Origin: Zygnema cylindricum
Taxonomy: Eukaryota > Streptophyta > Zygnematophyceae > Zygnematales > Zygnemataceae
NCBI GenBank assembly: GCA_037447655.1
Contig: JBBHKE010002442.1
Coordinates: 37,161-101,160, forward strand
Reading direction: 5' to 3'
DNA length: 64,000 nucleotides
Shown here: in pieces, positions 46,501 to 60,010 of the stretch
How positions within the stretch are numbered: position 1 is the stretch's first letter
Layout: every line of letters starts with the position of its first letter
Notes under the pieces: generated by a model
What the model was told of the DNA's origin: nothing
Databases searched by the model: none
The model's input: the letters and a program-made list of their open reading frames with translations, nothing else
Position numbers and translations under genes: made by a program

Positions 46501-49500
46501 CCAAAATCCGAAGGGATAGAAGTTAAATTGTTGCTTGACAAGTCCCTGGAAAACCATCATTTAACGAGCTCTGAATACATCATTTCACAAGCTCATCATT
46601 CCTCATTTCACACACTTTCTTACATCATTTCATCACTTTACAGGCTTAGAGAAATAACAAACCATGTTGAAATGCTTTCACCGTTTATAAATAAAGTATG
46701 TATGAAGCAATCAACCTGTGAGCGAAAAGGTACCTTCTAAAGACAAGCAAAATGGACGGCAAGGATAAGAGAATGATCAGAGAACATCTCCAAAAGCGTA
46801 AAACTGCTTTATAGAGATAGGTATTGCTAGTGTTGTGTATCGGCAAGAAACTTATCGCGATAAAACCGATAACGATAGTTATTGGTTATCGAACAGTGAG
46901 GTTATCAATATATCGCTCCGAGACCAACAAATTCCTTAATGGCAATAAGTATAAAAAAATTCAGTACGCTATATAATAATACTTTATAATATATTGTATT
47001 ATATTCCTGACTGTATATAGCGTGGCATGCCACGTATGACAGTTTGTTCCGTACTCTGTATAACAGGAGTTCCGTACAGATAGCGCAGCACATTAACGTT
47101 ACAAAACAAATTTAAAATAGTAGTTTACAGTAATAAAAGTACATATCGTGATTTTTCAGAAATAAGGGGGGAGGGGGGAAGGGGTCGGCGGCGCGTGCAT
47201 GGAATAAACAGTATAACTGTACGGAACAAACCGTACAATTATCGCCGATCATTATCGGTACCGGTGTTATCGCGATAAAAAACCGATAATCGATACGAAA
47301 CCGATGTTATCGGTTTTTTATCGCGATAACACCGGTACAGATATACTGATTATCGGTAAGCCAAAAAAGGAACATATCGGTTATCGGTAAAACCCTACCG
47401 ATACACAACACTAGACCGTATTGCAAACAAGAACAATTAACAATCAATAATCAACACACAAGCATCTAAACATCAATGCAAAATCGTTTCCAGTAAAAAT
47501 ACATAAAAAAATTGCTGATTGTTCAGTAAATGTACATACAAAAAGCTTTGAAATAACATTATTCAACACATCCATGACACAACTTTGGTAAAGAAAAAAA
47601 AAATACGTACAAAGTTTGCAACATTGAAAGTTTGGTAATTTCTATTGGTACTGCGCCTGTAAGTCCAGATTCCACTATGCTCCTACACACAATTGGTCGA
47701 CCATCATATTGTCAAACATGAATTTAAAGCTCAATGCTTTGGAATCTTATTGAAAAAAGGAATAAAACAATAAAATTGTCAGTTTTACGATATGTTGAGT
47801 CTGGGCAACGAGAATCCAAAGTGGTATTTGCAATCAGGTTAATAACAGCCTTGTTAACCAGCAAGTAATCCAAGGGTGTCATCTTTTCTTACAGAGAAGG
47901 CTCTACTGTTCATGTTTACATGGTTCTGACATACTTTGTCTGATTTCTGATTTGCAGCTTTTTTTGACTGACAGTTTACTTGATTAAACAAGCCAAAAAG
48001 CCACAAAAGTCATAATGTCAATTGACCTCAAAAGTGCTAAAGACCCGTTTTACTCACTTATTTCAAAGCTCACGATGGTAATAATGTCAATTAACCTCAA
48101 AAGTGCCAAAAATCCTTTGACTAAAAGCGAGTACTCCTGGTTCAACCGAACGTGACAATTTCAGAGATAGAGGTAAAACATCTCCTTTGTCCAATTCTCC
48201 ACCGGGTTCTTATTATTTATGGCATCTTTGCAACTGTTCTACATTTGAGCTTTCAAATTATTGACGAATAAGAGAAAAGAATGCGTTGCAAAAGAACAAC
48301 TCCCAGCAATTTCTAGCAGTGCACCTTTTCTTTTAAGCAGTGGAGGACGGTTAAGGCACACGGTTAAATGTAAGAAAAGTACAAAGACCTGTCAAAAAAA
48401 GCCTCATATGAAAAAAAAAAAAAAAAAAAAAAAGTCTCATATAATTGAAACCACCTACAAATATGTCAATTTTGTGTAACTCCCAAGAATCGCCGGAAAT
48501 TCTCCATAGTCAAACAAGTTGTTGCCTAGTTTCCTGTGAGAAAAGGAAAGACAAGATTCGAACAAGTTAGAGACATTGAGAGACTTCACGAATTCATTTA
48601 ACCTTTGTTAAACTAGCATGTTAAAGTTCCATATAACCACCAAAGCACTAAAAAGTTAAAGCTTAAGTGCAAACTTGAGAAATCGTTACCAACATAAATG
48701 AGCAAAAGAAAAAACTAAATCGCTTTTGGAATAAATAAACAATAAGACTAGACAAGAGCAATTTTATATCAATGCAATAAATCTCGTCAGCTGTAAGCTA
48801 GCAATCATAGTTTTCATAATTTATCTCCCGCCGTGTCTTTCAACTTTTGTTCCCTCAAGGAAAAATGAAAATTGGGGCTCAAGGAGAAGGATCAATTACA
48901 AGGTCAGAAGGTCACCGAAATTTCCAAGAAAATCTACCTTCCCAGTGAAATTATTATCTTGAAGATTCCTGGAAAATACAAGAAGCAAAGTTGTAGGAAA
49001 AGGGTTGAAAAGACTGAGGTATGATACATATTGGTAAGGACGCCTTAGAGAATGACTTGTGAATGGAATAATTATGATGTTGTACAAAAATTGGTGATAA
49101 ATTCAGCAACATTTTTGCACATGAAACATGTATGATCATTGTGATATTTCCCTTGAGGAATTTTGGTGGCACAAACGATTAGAAGGATAACACAAACCAA
49201 GATTCAATAGGAAAAAGAGCAACATGTATGTCCTCTACTTACTCTAGATATCCAAAAACTTATGATCAAGGAAATGTCTTTCCATATGAGAACACAAACT
49301 TCTAGAAGTTTTAGGTATATTTACCAAAGAAATAAAAGAGGAAGCAGAAAAAGAGTGTCTCCTTTGCAGCCCTCTTTGAATAACCTTCTCAAACTTGACA
49401 ATTTCCATGAACAAATTGACAAAGTATACACAAAAACATCAAATGCACTCCTAGATTAAGAAATGCGATGAAACTCACAAATAAACTAGCTTCGTCAAGT

Positions 49501-52500
49501 TTTCCAAAGATGGAATATTTCCTGTGAAGTTGCAATCTCCGAGGTCTCTGCACAGGATGAAGTGTCTTTTTTTAACACTTTTTGAATCTATAAGCCAGCC
49601 TAACATGAAACGCCCAACAAAGGTACTTGTTGGATCACATAAATCACCCTAAAATTAATCTTTAAATGAAAATGTAGCACTTTTGGAATTGTGCAAGCCC
49701 CTACAATATAGAAATATTGATGAAAAAAGGGCTTGAAAAAATGTCAAAAAAAAACTTGTTTGATGTTCATATCCAATGTTTCATATGAATGGATTGGTCA
49801 TTTAAAGTAAAACATTCTACCGAGAAATATCAAGTTAAATGCATACAAGTATTCCACATTGACTATATTTTCCAGTTCTGAATCTTCTAGCAAGGAAACC
49901 AAGGTTTTTGTTGTACAAAGTTTTCCATCTTGACTAGACTTCCGATATAAACTTCCAACAAACAAACTCAAAGCCAGAAGCGTAAAAGTACTCCATATTG
50001 AATGCATTCCAAAGTTCTAAACCTTTCTGCAAAAAAAATCAAGGTTGAAACGTACAAGTATTCCAGATTGTTTAGATTTCCCAATTCTGATGGTATCGTC
50101 CCATTTATTGAAACACTCAAAAAACCATTATCGTCAAGGATCTTATTACTACTCAAATCCCTGCGTCCACATAACAGGTTTGCGAAGGTCAGCTTAGGTT
50201 TACAAAATGCTTGACCTCCTTGCATTAACTATTATACAAATTTTATAAAAGACAATTAGTGACTTCAACTCCTACGAGTCTGCGGAAGAGGATTCTTAAG
50301 TGTTCATAAAATGTAAGAGAAAAGGGTGACAAGAAAAAAATTATACGGAGTTTGTCGTTTGAGGCTGCGAGATCCTTGCACTAAACCTCATATGGACTAA
50401 AGAGGTTTGCACTTAGGCAAGATTTTGTGTTTAATAATAACGTTTGGACAAACGGGAAAGAATTTGACTTAGATAATAGCTGTACCATATTCAATAAAAA
50501 AGTAGACTTTCCTACTGGCCAAACCGGAAAACTGTTAGTCGCCAATAATTGGCCATACAAACTCAATTGTCAAATTTTACGTAACAAATTTTCGTCTTCA
50601 AAATCTGCGGACATCAAATTTTTCATCGGCAAAATCTGCGGAGATCAAAGCTTAATCTGCGAAATGCCAAGAACGTCATTGTCTGTTTTGACGCGGGAAT
50701 CCAGATTTTTCTCGTCCAACAAATTTGCCGACGGTAGCGTGAACTTCAAAAAAAAAGTGGTCACAACCAACATGCCGAAACATTTTACATGCGATTCAAA
50801 TATTTGAACAGTTCAATTTCGCCCTATAATCGTTGAATGTGGTGGCTATGGCTCGGAGGTATACCGCAAATCGCTATTAGCGTTATGAAATAATTAGAGT
50901 TTTTAACGCTAATTGGGAATTTGGGGATTTTCAAGGAAATCATTTACTCTAATTTGTTTTATAAAATAGAATTAATAATTCTATTTGAGAATTTGGGTCA
51001 AAATATAGGGGCGTCAAATTAGCATTATATACGCTAATAGCGATTCACGGTGTACCTTGCTAGTAGGCTGGTGGTACAACTATCTACATGTTCTCCACGT
51101 TATAGGGGGGTACTAGAATATTTAATACAAAGCACCACTGTCACGTCATATTATACTGCCGTTCCCCAAATTAGTAAGCGATGCACATGAGTAGGTCAGT
51201 AACTTTGTATAAAATTGACAAAAAAGGGACACATGCACTACATGAGGAGAAAGTACACAAATTGGGGTGATAAAAAAATTGGAATAAGAGTATGTGGAAC
51301 CTTATGAGCTTTTCATGATTCGCCATTCACTTGTGAATTATTTCCTTGTAACTTTTGCGAACATAACCTCATTGATGTTGTAAAAGCAAAAGCGATATTT
51401 GGGTCCATCATAATGTCCAGTGGAGGACGTTTTAGTGATTAGCAGTTGTTTTCGGTTGCCCCTATGAGCACTATCTTATTTCCAACAAAGCGTTAAAATT
51501 TGAACTAACGATTTTGGAAAAGTTGTCCATCCAAAAAATATTATTGTGCACATGAAATAAATCTTAAAGCATGTGCATTTACATTGTATGTACTTTCCTT
51601 GAATCTCTTGCAAACACCAGACTATTGAATGTTCTGCCAGGCAATTGATAGAAAGAATCCGAAGTCTGGATACAGGTAGGTTTAATTTTTACATTCAATA
51701 AAAAATTTATTTGCACAATCAATATGGACTGTCCATGATTTATTTTGTGAGCAGTAGAAGAGCCAATAAACCACGTATTTTGCGTTAGGTGCTAAGATAG
51801 ACATAAAATCGGGAATTGTCTAGTCCTTGTTGTTTTGAAAGCATTAATCTTCTCTATATTTTGTGAGAGGAAGTCTCAGGACTTAAGAAATATTTTCAGA
51901 GTCGTCAATGATACTACGTACCAGAATTAGTATGACGTAAGAAGACGTCACTACAATATGCATCGTAACAAGACGCACGACATGACGAGATTTATAGGAG
52001 GTCTCATCGGACGATTGTTATGTATTGCGGAAATTGCGGAATGGCGCGCACCACATTTTTATCACACACCGTCCGATAGACAAGATCGGACCGACATAGA
52101 TGTAACAGAATCTTCAAAGTGGACCATGTGACGCGGCAAATCTTGTCGCGTACAAGTTTCAATATCGGTGAACACTTTATAGAAACAGGAGTTTTGTCTT
52201 CATGTGTATTTGTTTATTAGTGTTTACAGTTAATATTAGTTGTTCGTAAACAATTAGGGTTTGTCCGTATGTACGGAATAGTAGACGTACTGTTGACTGA
52301 TTTAGCGTACATCAGGTACATAGTCAGATTTCTGTAGAGTACCGTCAAACAGTACCTTAACATACTTTACAGTGTTGTGATTGGTTAGATAGACAATGTA
52401 GAATTTAGCTGTATAAATTCTACGACTCATTGATTTCAATGGATCCCTTTCGTAAGGTTTCAAGGGGACATATGTACGATTTAAGGGATATTCTTTGGGT

Positions 52501-55500
52501 CATATCTCTTGGTTAAATTGGGCGTTTTGCTTTAAACCTTGTGAGTTGTCAGTACACGCGGTAAACTGTACTCTGGTACGGTTTGGGGTTTGGGGCCATT
52601 TGGCCATATTGATTGCTTTATGCAGAAGGTCGAAGTAGATATCTTGAGTGCTTCCCTTTTTGGTTCTATTAGCGTCAGTTTGTGCTCCTCTAGTTGTCAT
52701 AAAACAACAGTCCTGTTTTAACCTTTGTGATCTTGATGTCATTTTTAAATACTAATGAGGCCATCCATTCCGTAAAATCAGTTCAAAATGAAACATTCTT
52801 CCGTGTTCCATTTTGTTTAGCTGTTCTTGTTTTAAAAAAATAAACGAGACCTTGCCAAGCCAATATACCATCTATCTTTGACATAAAACTGTTGATGGTA
52901 TGAAACAGCACGGAATATAAGCTGGAGAGCAGAAAAAATTGCAGTGAACTAATTCTCCATAAAGCCTTTAGTTTTTTTCTCTTCTTCCTGGAAAACATCC
53001 GTTTAAACGACTATGCTTCTGAGAATGAAATATAATTTAAATAATACTGAAATTTGTCAAGCATTGATGGTTTAAAAACCTGAAATGCCATTTGTGTCCT
53101 GATTACGACAGCATGCGTACTACACCACCATTGAAAATCAGAGCCAATTGACGGATGTACTCCCAAACAATTACACAGGATACTACGAAAATTTATTCAA
53201 CTTACTGTTATATAGTGGATTAAACAAAGAAAAAACTGGAGCATTTTGACACTCACAAGTAAATCAACTGTTTCAAGTTTCCGATACTTGCTGGAATAGA
53301 ACCTTCGAATCCATTGCTACCCAAGTCACTACAACGCATGGCAGAAAACTTAACATGAGGTATGAGCCATCAAAGAAATAACTCACAAAACAAAAACAAC
53401 ACTTCATAACAGGGATAACTCACGATTGAACTTAAAATGCATTTTTCTTTTCCATTTAGATGTAAATAAATTTATGTTATCTAAAATTATAAACTGGATA
53501 CAATTTAATAGTCTTGTTCATTAAAACAACTTCTGCTACAGTACCAACAGGTGCTATACACAAATAAACATGAAATAGTGTTAGCAAAACATTCAGGTAT
53601 TCTAGATACATGACATTTACACATCATGCACATCGTATAACATCGTATAACTGGGGATAGCAAGTAAAATATTGATTATAGTTTCAGATTAAATATGAAA
53701 AGCAAAATCGTAGAATGAGGAAAAACACAAGAAAGGATGAAAAAGTGAAAAAAAATCAATGAGCAAGGTCTATGAAACATACAGAATCCTTAAGTTGATT
53801 AGGTTTCCGATGGTTGACGGTATGGTGCCACGAATGCTATTCGAGTTCAAATTCCTGCGAAAGCAATTATATAACCATACTTGTGGGTGTTATTGAGCCA
53901 ATTTTGAAAGGTTACCAAAGAGTTACACATAAATGAATGCTATCTGTAGTCACGCTTTTTGAACAAAAGAAAAAAAAACACAAATCAGCAACATCACATG
54001 TTTCTCAAGATCTCAACATGCAATGGTTAATGATTTACCCAAACAAATAATTGATATAGGAAAGAAAAGACTCCACGCTAATGTTGTGTATGCATGATTT
54101 CAAGCATATCCAAAAAAAGAAATGAATAACAGTGAACAAACGTATACGTCCACCGAGGATTTTAAAATGGGATGCGCTCAAAAAATAGGGATAAAATAGA
54201 CATCGATAAACGTAAAGTTGACCTGGCAATTTCAACTCTTTTTCCTTGGCATAGGACTCAAACTTTGGGGGTAAATTGGGGTGAAGTAGCCTCAACCAAT
54301 CAAATGAGAACACTGAAGACACTTAAATAAATTGCAAGGTCATAAGAAAGACCACTAAGTTGATGTTTTTAACAAAAGTATGAATAATATCTTGCGGTCT
54401 TGAGTTGTAAATGTATGCTTGCATTAGAGCTGTGGATGTCCTGGAAGCGCTATGGTATTTTAAAAGATCCATTGATAGTTTGTTATTTAGTGTAATTTGC
54501 ATTTTACTTTGTGTGTGATAAATAGCACGTGAAAGTTAGTTCCTCCACGTTGAAAGCCTCAAAAGCCCAAATTATTCATTTCAAAAAGATGCATAAAAAC
54601 AAGGTAGCCACATGCATTTTACTCACAAGTTTTGAAGACTTGTGAGCTTGGAGATGTTCGCAGAAAGAGTCCCATAAAGAGAAAAGGCAGTAGCATTCCT
54701 GACAAGCATTGTAGCATGCAAATGTGTTACAATTTGAGAGCTCAAAACACTACAATAAAAGAGGTGTAATTAAAAGCGCATGGCCAACATTATCATTCCA
54801 AGAAACAAATCCAATGTGTGAGCTTCAAAAGTTGGAATTCTAAAGTTATTTCTCAACATTATTTCAGAAGAATGTGAATCGACCAGTTGTGGGCATGAAG
54901 CTTTACCCAACTAAGAATGTTCAACACATATCATGGTTTAGTTAAAGAAAAAAATGATAAACGAAAAATCGTTTATATGCATGTTGTGATTGTCCATGAG
55001 GAAACAAGGAAGACAATTGACATGGCAGTCCCATTTCCTAAAAAAAAACCATAGATCTATTATGTTGTGTAGTCACTAGGGCCAATGAAAAAAATAATTA
55101 CAATTCAATCACATTTCCGGTCTTGTCACATGTCACGTCTGTCCATTCGCTGCAGTCGTTAGACTTGTCCCACGTTGCGGAAATATCTTCATCCAGACAT
55201 TGCAGGGTTTTAAGGACGTCTAATAAAAGATCTGCAAGAGTGTAGAAGTGAATCAAAGAGAAGCAAAAAGAATCATAATCAGGATTTTCCCACAAGAAAA
55301 TCACACCACCAGTAACCACTTACATTAGGTGAGAATTTGGGGAAAAAAATAAGCCAGCCTCCAGCTTTAAGTCTTTGCTGTACTTCACAACCACTTGAAA
55401 ACATACGAAAAGAACATTGTATAAATACCTATTAAATGTAGCCACGTTAAAACATTTTTTTCTTTGCAAATTTGTTTTTACCTTCATTATAGTTTACAGC

Positions 55501-57215
55501 GTCCAAACAAACTAATAGTTCTATGAAATTCCACCAGATGCTACTTTCGCTGGCCAATTTTGATCCTCGGTAAATCATGACCAAGTCAAGCTAAATTCAA
55601 AAAGCGCCAAAAAATTGAAAATAAACCGAAAAAAAATCTGGATCAGAGAAGTTTAGTCGATAAACATAGTGAACATGCCCAAAAGCCCTGTAAAAGATGT
55701 AAACAAGGTGAAGCGAATAACAAAAAGTAATTATGTGAAAATTAGGGCATGATTTCGACAGCTAGGAAATGTGCTGTTCAATAGTAGTATACTAAACGCA
55801 AAACTTGTGATCTGCATAATAGCGTGAACTAATATCCTAATTCTAAGTAGCATAAACGGAAAACTTAATGATCACGTCACAAGGCGTAATCATGTCAGAA
55901 TGTAATAGTGTACACAAAAAACCACAAAGGCGGCAAGGAAAATTTATGAAATCTCGTAGAACATTTGAGCTATAGTTGGTCATTAGATGTTCTGGTAGAA
56001 CTATTAAACTAGTCAAAATAGCAAGTATAAGTACAAAAACATTGTAACTTAAAAGCACGAGTTTAATGCTCAATTCAAATCAAAACTAATAATGTTAAGC
56101 TAGAGTTGGATGTTTTGGACCTACAAACTAAGTCCACAAGTTCATTTCCCTTTGCCTGCGACACTCTGATTTTATTCAGAAAACTCTGAAAAAAATCATA
56201 TAAAGAATAAAACCATGTAGAACACATTTATCCTTTCAAAATATTCAGAATTGTAAGTAAACCTCGGCGAGGCGTCCAAAGAATAAAAAAGACAGTTCCT
56301 GAAAAGAAAATTGGTCATAAGCTTAAGAATGTAAAGCCAAGCCCATTTTTGTGCAATTTGTCAACAATGTTGTGTCATTTCAAATTTTAATAATATATTG
56401 TTATTAATTTAAATATATGTGGTATGTTATACATCAACATAGCACATGATAGTCACAAATTGGAATGTAAACCATTGTGACATGAATTCTACAATAAACT
56501 AACAAATCAAGAAAAGCAATGAACCAATTATCAAGACAATAAATACATCAAGTATCAATAATTCAAGGTAAAAAACGAACAAAAAAATTGTAAAACCAAG
56601 AAAACAAATCAATCAATAAATTCAAAGAATAAAAAAGATAAACGAATAAAGATTTAGTGAATCAAGAAAATCAAGGATTAAAAATCTCAAGAAATCAAAA
56701 AATTCAATGCATCAAGAAAATCATTGAATACAAAAAACCAATGAATCAAGAAAGCGGCTGAATCAAGATATTTGGAAAATTGAAAAGAAAGATTTAATAA
56801 AGAAAATCAATGAATCAAGCATTGACTGAGGAAAAACAATAAGAAAAAATCAACCAATTCAGCAATTTATTGAAACAAGGAAACCAATGAATCACGAAAT
56901 CTATGAAGCAAAAAAAAGCGTTTGTCAAAACTGGTAAATCAACAAAATGTACTGATCAAAAGATTTCTATGCTTCAAGAAAATCTACAAATTGAGAACAT
57001 CGGTGAGTCAAGAAAATCGTTGAATCAAGAAATAACTCAATCAGGCCTCTGAAGGTTAAGCACGTTCTTTCTCTCCCTCCTCCCTCACCAGCCTGCTTGG
57101 AAGCCACGTTGACCGCCATTGAGCCTTCCATTAAAGCCATGGCGGCTATAAGGACAATAAATGCAACATTGCCTCCAAATGCTGCCTTGACGATACCACG
57201 TCTGCGGAAAACCAT
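37511..57215 (-). CDS. Secreted LRR protein (receptor-like, no kinase visible), about 640 aa by the model
   Basis: The first exon, 57089-57215, has a basic N-terminus and the hydrophobic run VAFIVLIAAMALMEGSMAV, a signal peptide. Exon 55102-55231 is an LRRNT-like cap (TWDKSNDCSEWTDVTCDKTG). One-LRR exons of 66-105 bases follow at 54627, 53783, 53257, 50056, 49479, 48900, 48459, 47611, 46477, 46085, 45601, 44590, 44020, 43416, 42318, 41726, 41195, 40460, 39860, 39102, 38664 and 37884 (lower coordinates), all split after base 2 of a codon. Typical repeats are DLGSNGFEGSIPASIGNLKQ and DLSGNSLTGSIPEKIGELVN. The last exon, 37511-37550, starts an LRR (ENRFTDEG) and hits TAG. No transmembrane or kinase exons are seen. 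In-phase exons at 56263-56298, 56129-56185 and 55482-55590 may belong to the N-terminus. Fold and family are secure; the 5' and 3' ends are not. Function (ligand) is unknown. Confidence 0.85.
38225..38355. repeat. Two tandem ~69-bp repeats in an LRR-gene intron
   Basis: CCCAAATAGCATACGGCGCC and CCCAAATAGAGTACAGAGCC each start a unit, which continues with ..AGGTCATTGT..GTCAACAT. Two diverged copies in tandem. Confidence 0.75.
38765..38965. repeat. GA-rich tract in an LRR-gene intron
   Basis: GGGAGAGGGAGA-type purine run. A similar tract lies at 42390-42536 in another intron of the same gene, just after the exon at 42318-42389. Confidence 0.85.
44176..44435. repeat. C-rich polypyrimidine tract in an LRR-gene intron
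   Basis: CCCTCCCCCTCC units directly upstream (minus sense) of the exon at 44020-44091. Pro/Ser or Gly/Glu/Arg ORFs across it are artefacts. Its minus strand is G-rich. Confidence 0.9.
46827..47414. mobile_element. ATCGAT-rich inverted-repeat element, 588 bp, in an LRR-gene intron
   Basis: Perfect 17-bp terminal inverted repeat CTAGTGTTGTGTATCGG (46827-46843, reversed at 47398-47414). The interior carries long CCGATAAC/GTTATCGG runs, including a strong foldback near 47250-47320. CTAG at the tips may be part of the target site. No coding capacity. Confidence 0.8.
50862..51052. mobile_element. Stowaway-like MITE, 191 bp, in an LRR-gene intron
   Basis: Flanked by TA on both sides (50860-50861 and 51053-51054). 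Starts TACCGCAAATCGCTATTAGC and ends, reversed, CACCGTGAATCGCTATTAGC. The interior matches the 618-bp copy at 33.9 kb with a large deletion (shared TTTACTCTAATTTGTTT-like and GAATTTGGGTCAAAAT blocks). Confidence 0.85.
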
Positions 57216-59208
57216 TTAGACGGTATTCAAAATTGTATCATAGTCTTCATGAAAAAGAACTGAATGTAAAAATATGAAAAAAAATGGTAAATGGTAAAAT
57301 GTTACAATGTGCAAAAGGAACACATGCTGATCAGAGGATACCACAACTGCAAAAAACTACTTGGAAGCTATTCGACATTGTATCGTCTTTTCTTAAAATT
57401 TCTTTCTTTAAATTTAGGAGAGACAATGGTAAAAGGTCCCAATGCCCAAATAAGAAAACTTGCAATAGGTCTATAAAGCTGCCACCAACTCCATCAAAGT
57501 AACTACTGACTAACTGCTACTACAACCACTATATCTGCTACTAATATCAGTAGTAGACCATTCCTTGGGACTCCATCAAGAATAAGAAAAACTGCATTAA
57601 TTATCCACTCGACTGTGTAAAAAAGTATTTCTTCTAAGACCCACAGAAGCAATTTTGGGGTTAAACAATCCCCGCTAAACCTGAAATCGCAATTTTAAAC
57701 CTTCAAGTCCTTGTGCTAATGTATGTCTTCATGACCTTATTTATGCTTTTATTTTCTCTCTAGGGTAACGACTCGAGTGTGAATCCTTGAAACTCGATAA
57801 ACCTTCGCAAAAATGCCCTCGCAACTTTTATTTAAAATGAAACGCAAACTATACTTTCAACATTGAGGATGTTTTTTTTGGAATTTCATGGTTGGCCTTT
57901 GAAAATCAATGAAATTTCAAACTCAAATTTTCAATAAATGTCCAATTTCAACATTGATCGCTGATCGAATTTTAATAATTTTAACATTGGACACATTACT
58001 ACAACAGAAGTTGCCATTGATTTTGGGAAAAAACATTTAGGATATAAGTTTCAAGTTCCACAACAATTTGTGAAATTTTTGGAGAAATATTTACTAACTT
58101 TTAAATTTAGACTTACGGTTTAAATTGTATCAGCTATATCCCAAAAATAACATAAAGGTTCAAACAGTCATTTAAACGTCACTTAACAGTTTGAAAATAC
58201 ATTTGTAAACAGGAATTGACAACACTGCCATAAATAAAATAGCCATTTCTAACCGTACAGGGTTTTCACAGTGAAACGTTTCCATCCGTACACTTATTGT
58301 CGCTATGACTTTAAAAAAAATGTAAAAAAATTCTAGAAAAAAACAAAAAAAAATGGAGGAAATCCGGAAGGCTTGGGATGCTGCCCAAAAATTAAAACCC
58401 TCACCAAACCCTAATTTTAGGACCAAGGTAAACCCTGATTTTTGCTTATGATCCCTCAACTTTGCTTTAAATCCTAAAACTCGTGTAACACCCTATTAAA
58501 CCCTAAGATCTCCTTTCAAAACCTATAATTTCTTGCTTTTCAAACATAAAATTTTAAAATTTGATTTAATTTAAATTAATTATTTTATTTTATTTTCTTG
58601 TAGCTCTAGTTCAGTTTTCAAACCCAAAGACTTGCTCTTCAAAACCTAAAACTTGACTGTAAACCCTCATTTTGACTTCAAACATTCAAAATACTTGCGT
58701 TAACACTCTAAAACTTTTAGAAATTTAGAAATTTTGTTTTTTTTCACGCCCAAAAAAAATCTTTGTCGGTACAGTTTGCTTTTAAATCTTACATTTTACT
58801 TTTCAGCGCTAAATTTTGCTTTTAAACCATAAATAGATTTGAGCATCAACCCTAACAAAACAGGCATTAACACCATTTCTTTTCGGCCCACACATTGATG
58901 AATAGCCACTCTCTTTCTACCTTTTTGTCATACTGCCACGTGGCAAGGTTAAGATTGATTCTCCTGTTTCTTTTTTTGTACTTTCAAAAAATCGACTTTT
59001 TTCTCCAACCAAACGAGCTCAAAATAAATATATTTAAATTTTAAAATTAACTCCCAACCAAAGATCTAAACCAAGAATGCAAAGTGACCATAAAAATCTA
59101 AACTTCCAAAAATTGAATTCTAAAACTAGGGTTTCCTTTTTAACCCTTGCATCCTCTCCAGGGCTGCCTCTATGGCGACAGTTCGAAAGGCATATTTTGA
59201 CGACTACA

Positions 59209-59360
59209 CCGCGAATCGCTATTAGTGTTAATGTTTTTTTTGCCACTTAATAAATATATTCTCCGTACACAGTTGTTGGATTGTGGATCTGACGGTGGCG
59301 ATTGAAACGTAAGATTCTCACCTTCCGATTGGCGGTCTCAAACTGAAAATTGGACAAGTC
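59209..59360. mobile_element. Truncated Stowaway-like MITE of the 24.9-kb type
   Basis: Starts CACCGCGAATCGCTATTAGT after TA and matches the 24923-25138 MITE (reverse orientation) through GGCGGTCTCAAACTGAAAAT. It stops at ACAAGTC, so the second terminus is missing. Confidence 0.75.
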
Positions 59361-59821
59361 ACCGCCCGGTATTTTGAGCACTCTCGGCCGTCGAGATTTT
59401 TTTTTCGATTGGAATATATCGTAGATTTTGTGCGCGAGAAGATCCCGTCAGACGTTTCCCTCTCTTGGGAGAATGCGGTCAAACTCATTACGTCGTTCAT
59501 GTTGTCGCAGGGAGAGTCGTACAGCGACGCTCATTGGTCGCATTGTCAGAGTCAGTCGCATGGTTGGTGCTATATTGACCAATCGTCCTAAAGTCTTGAT
59601 TTTTTTTTTTAATGACGATGGGAAAACGGATCGAATGGCGAATTTAACTTTAGGGTACGGTAGAGTACATAGCACTATTTGAATATTTATAATTATTGTT
59701 TGTGCAATTAGTGAAACGTACGTTTCTTTTTGTACTTAAAGTAAATCATTTTTACTGCCGTACTGCTGTTTCCCGCCTATTTTCTGTCAGTTTAGCATTA
59801 CAGTATTGTACTTGTGTAATT

Positions 59822-60010
59822 AGGGTGAAGTTAAGTTCCATCGGACGAAAAGTGAGGTTGTTCACAAGAATTCGGACCCCACCGTATTACTCCGTACCCT
59901 ATATTTTGTTTTTATCAGCTAACAACATTACAAAGAATCTTGCCAATATTCGACAAAGGCTTTGGAGGTAATAATGACCGTTGGATATTTTTTCGTAAAG
60001 CATTCGCTTC
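59822..60010. mobile_element. Fragment of the TAA-flanked element family
   Basis: AGGGTGAAGTTAAGTTCCAT, CGGACGAAAAGTG and GACCGTTGGATATTTT match the GGGTGAACTTCC end of copies A-C in order. The other end is absent. Confidence 0.6.

Noticed and set aside
52783-52998. 71-aa ORF with basic and hydrophobic parts in the LRR intron
   Set aside because: No splice context or family signal. The length is expected by chance in AT-rich sequence.
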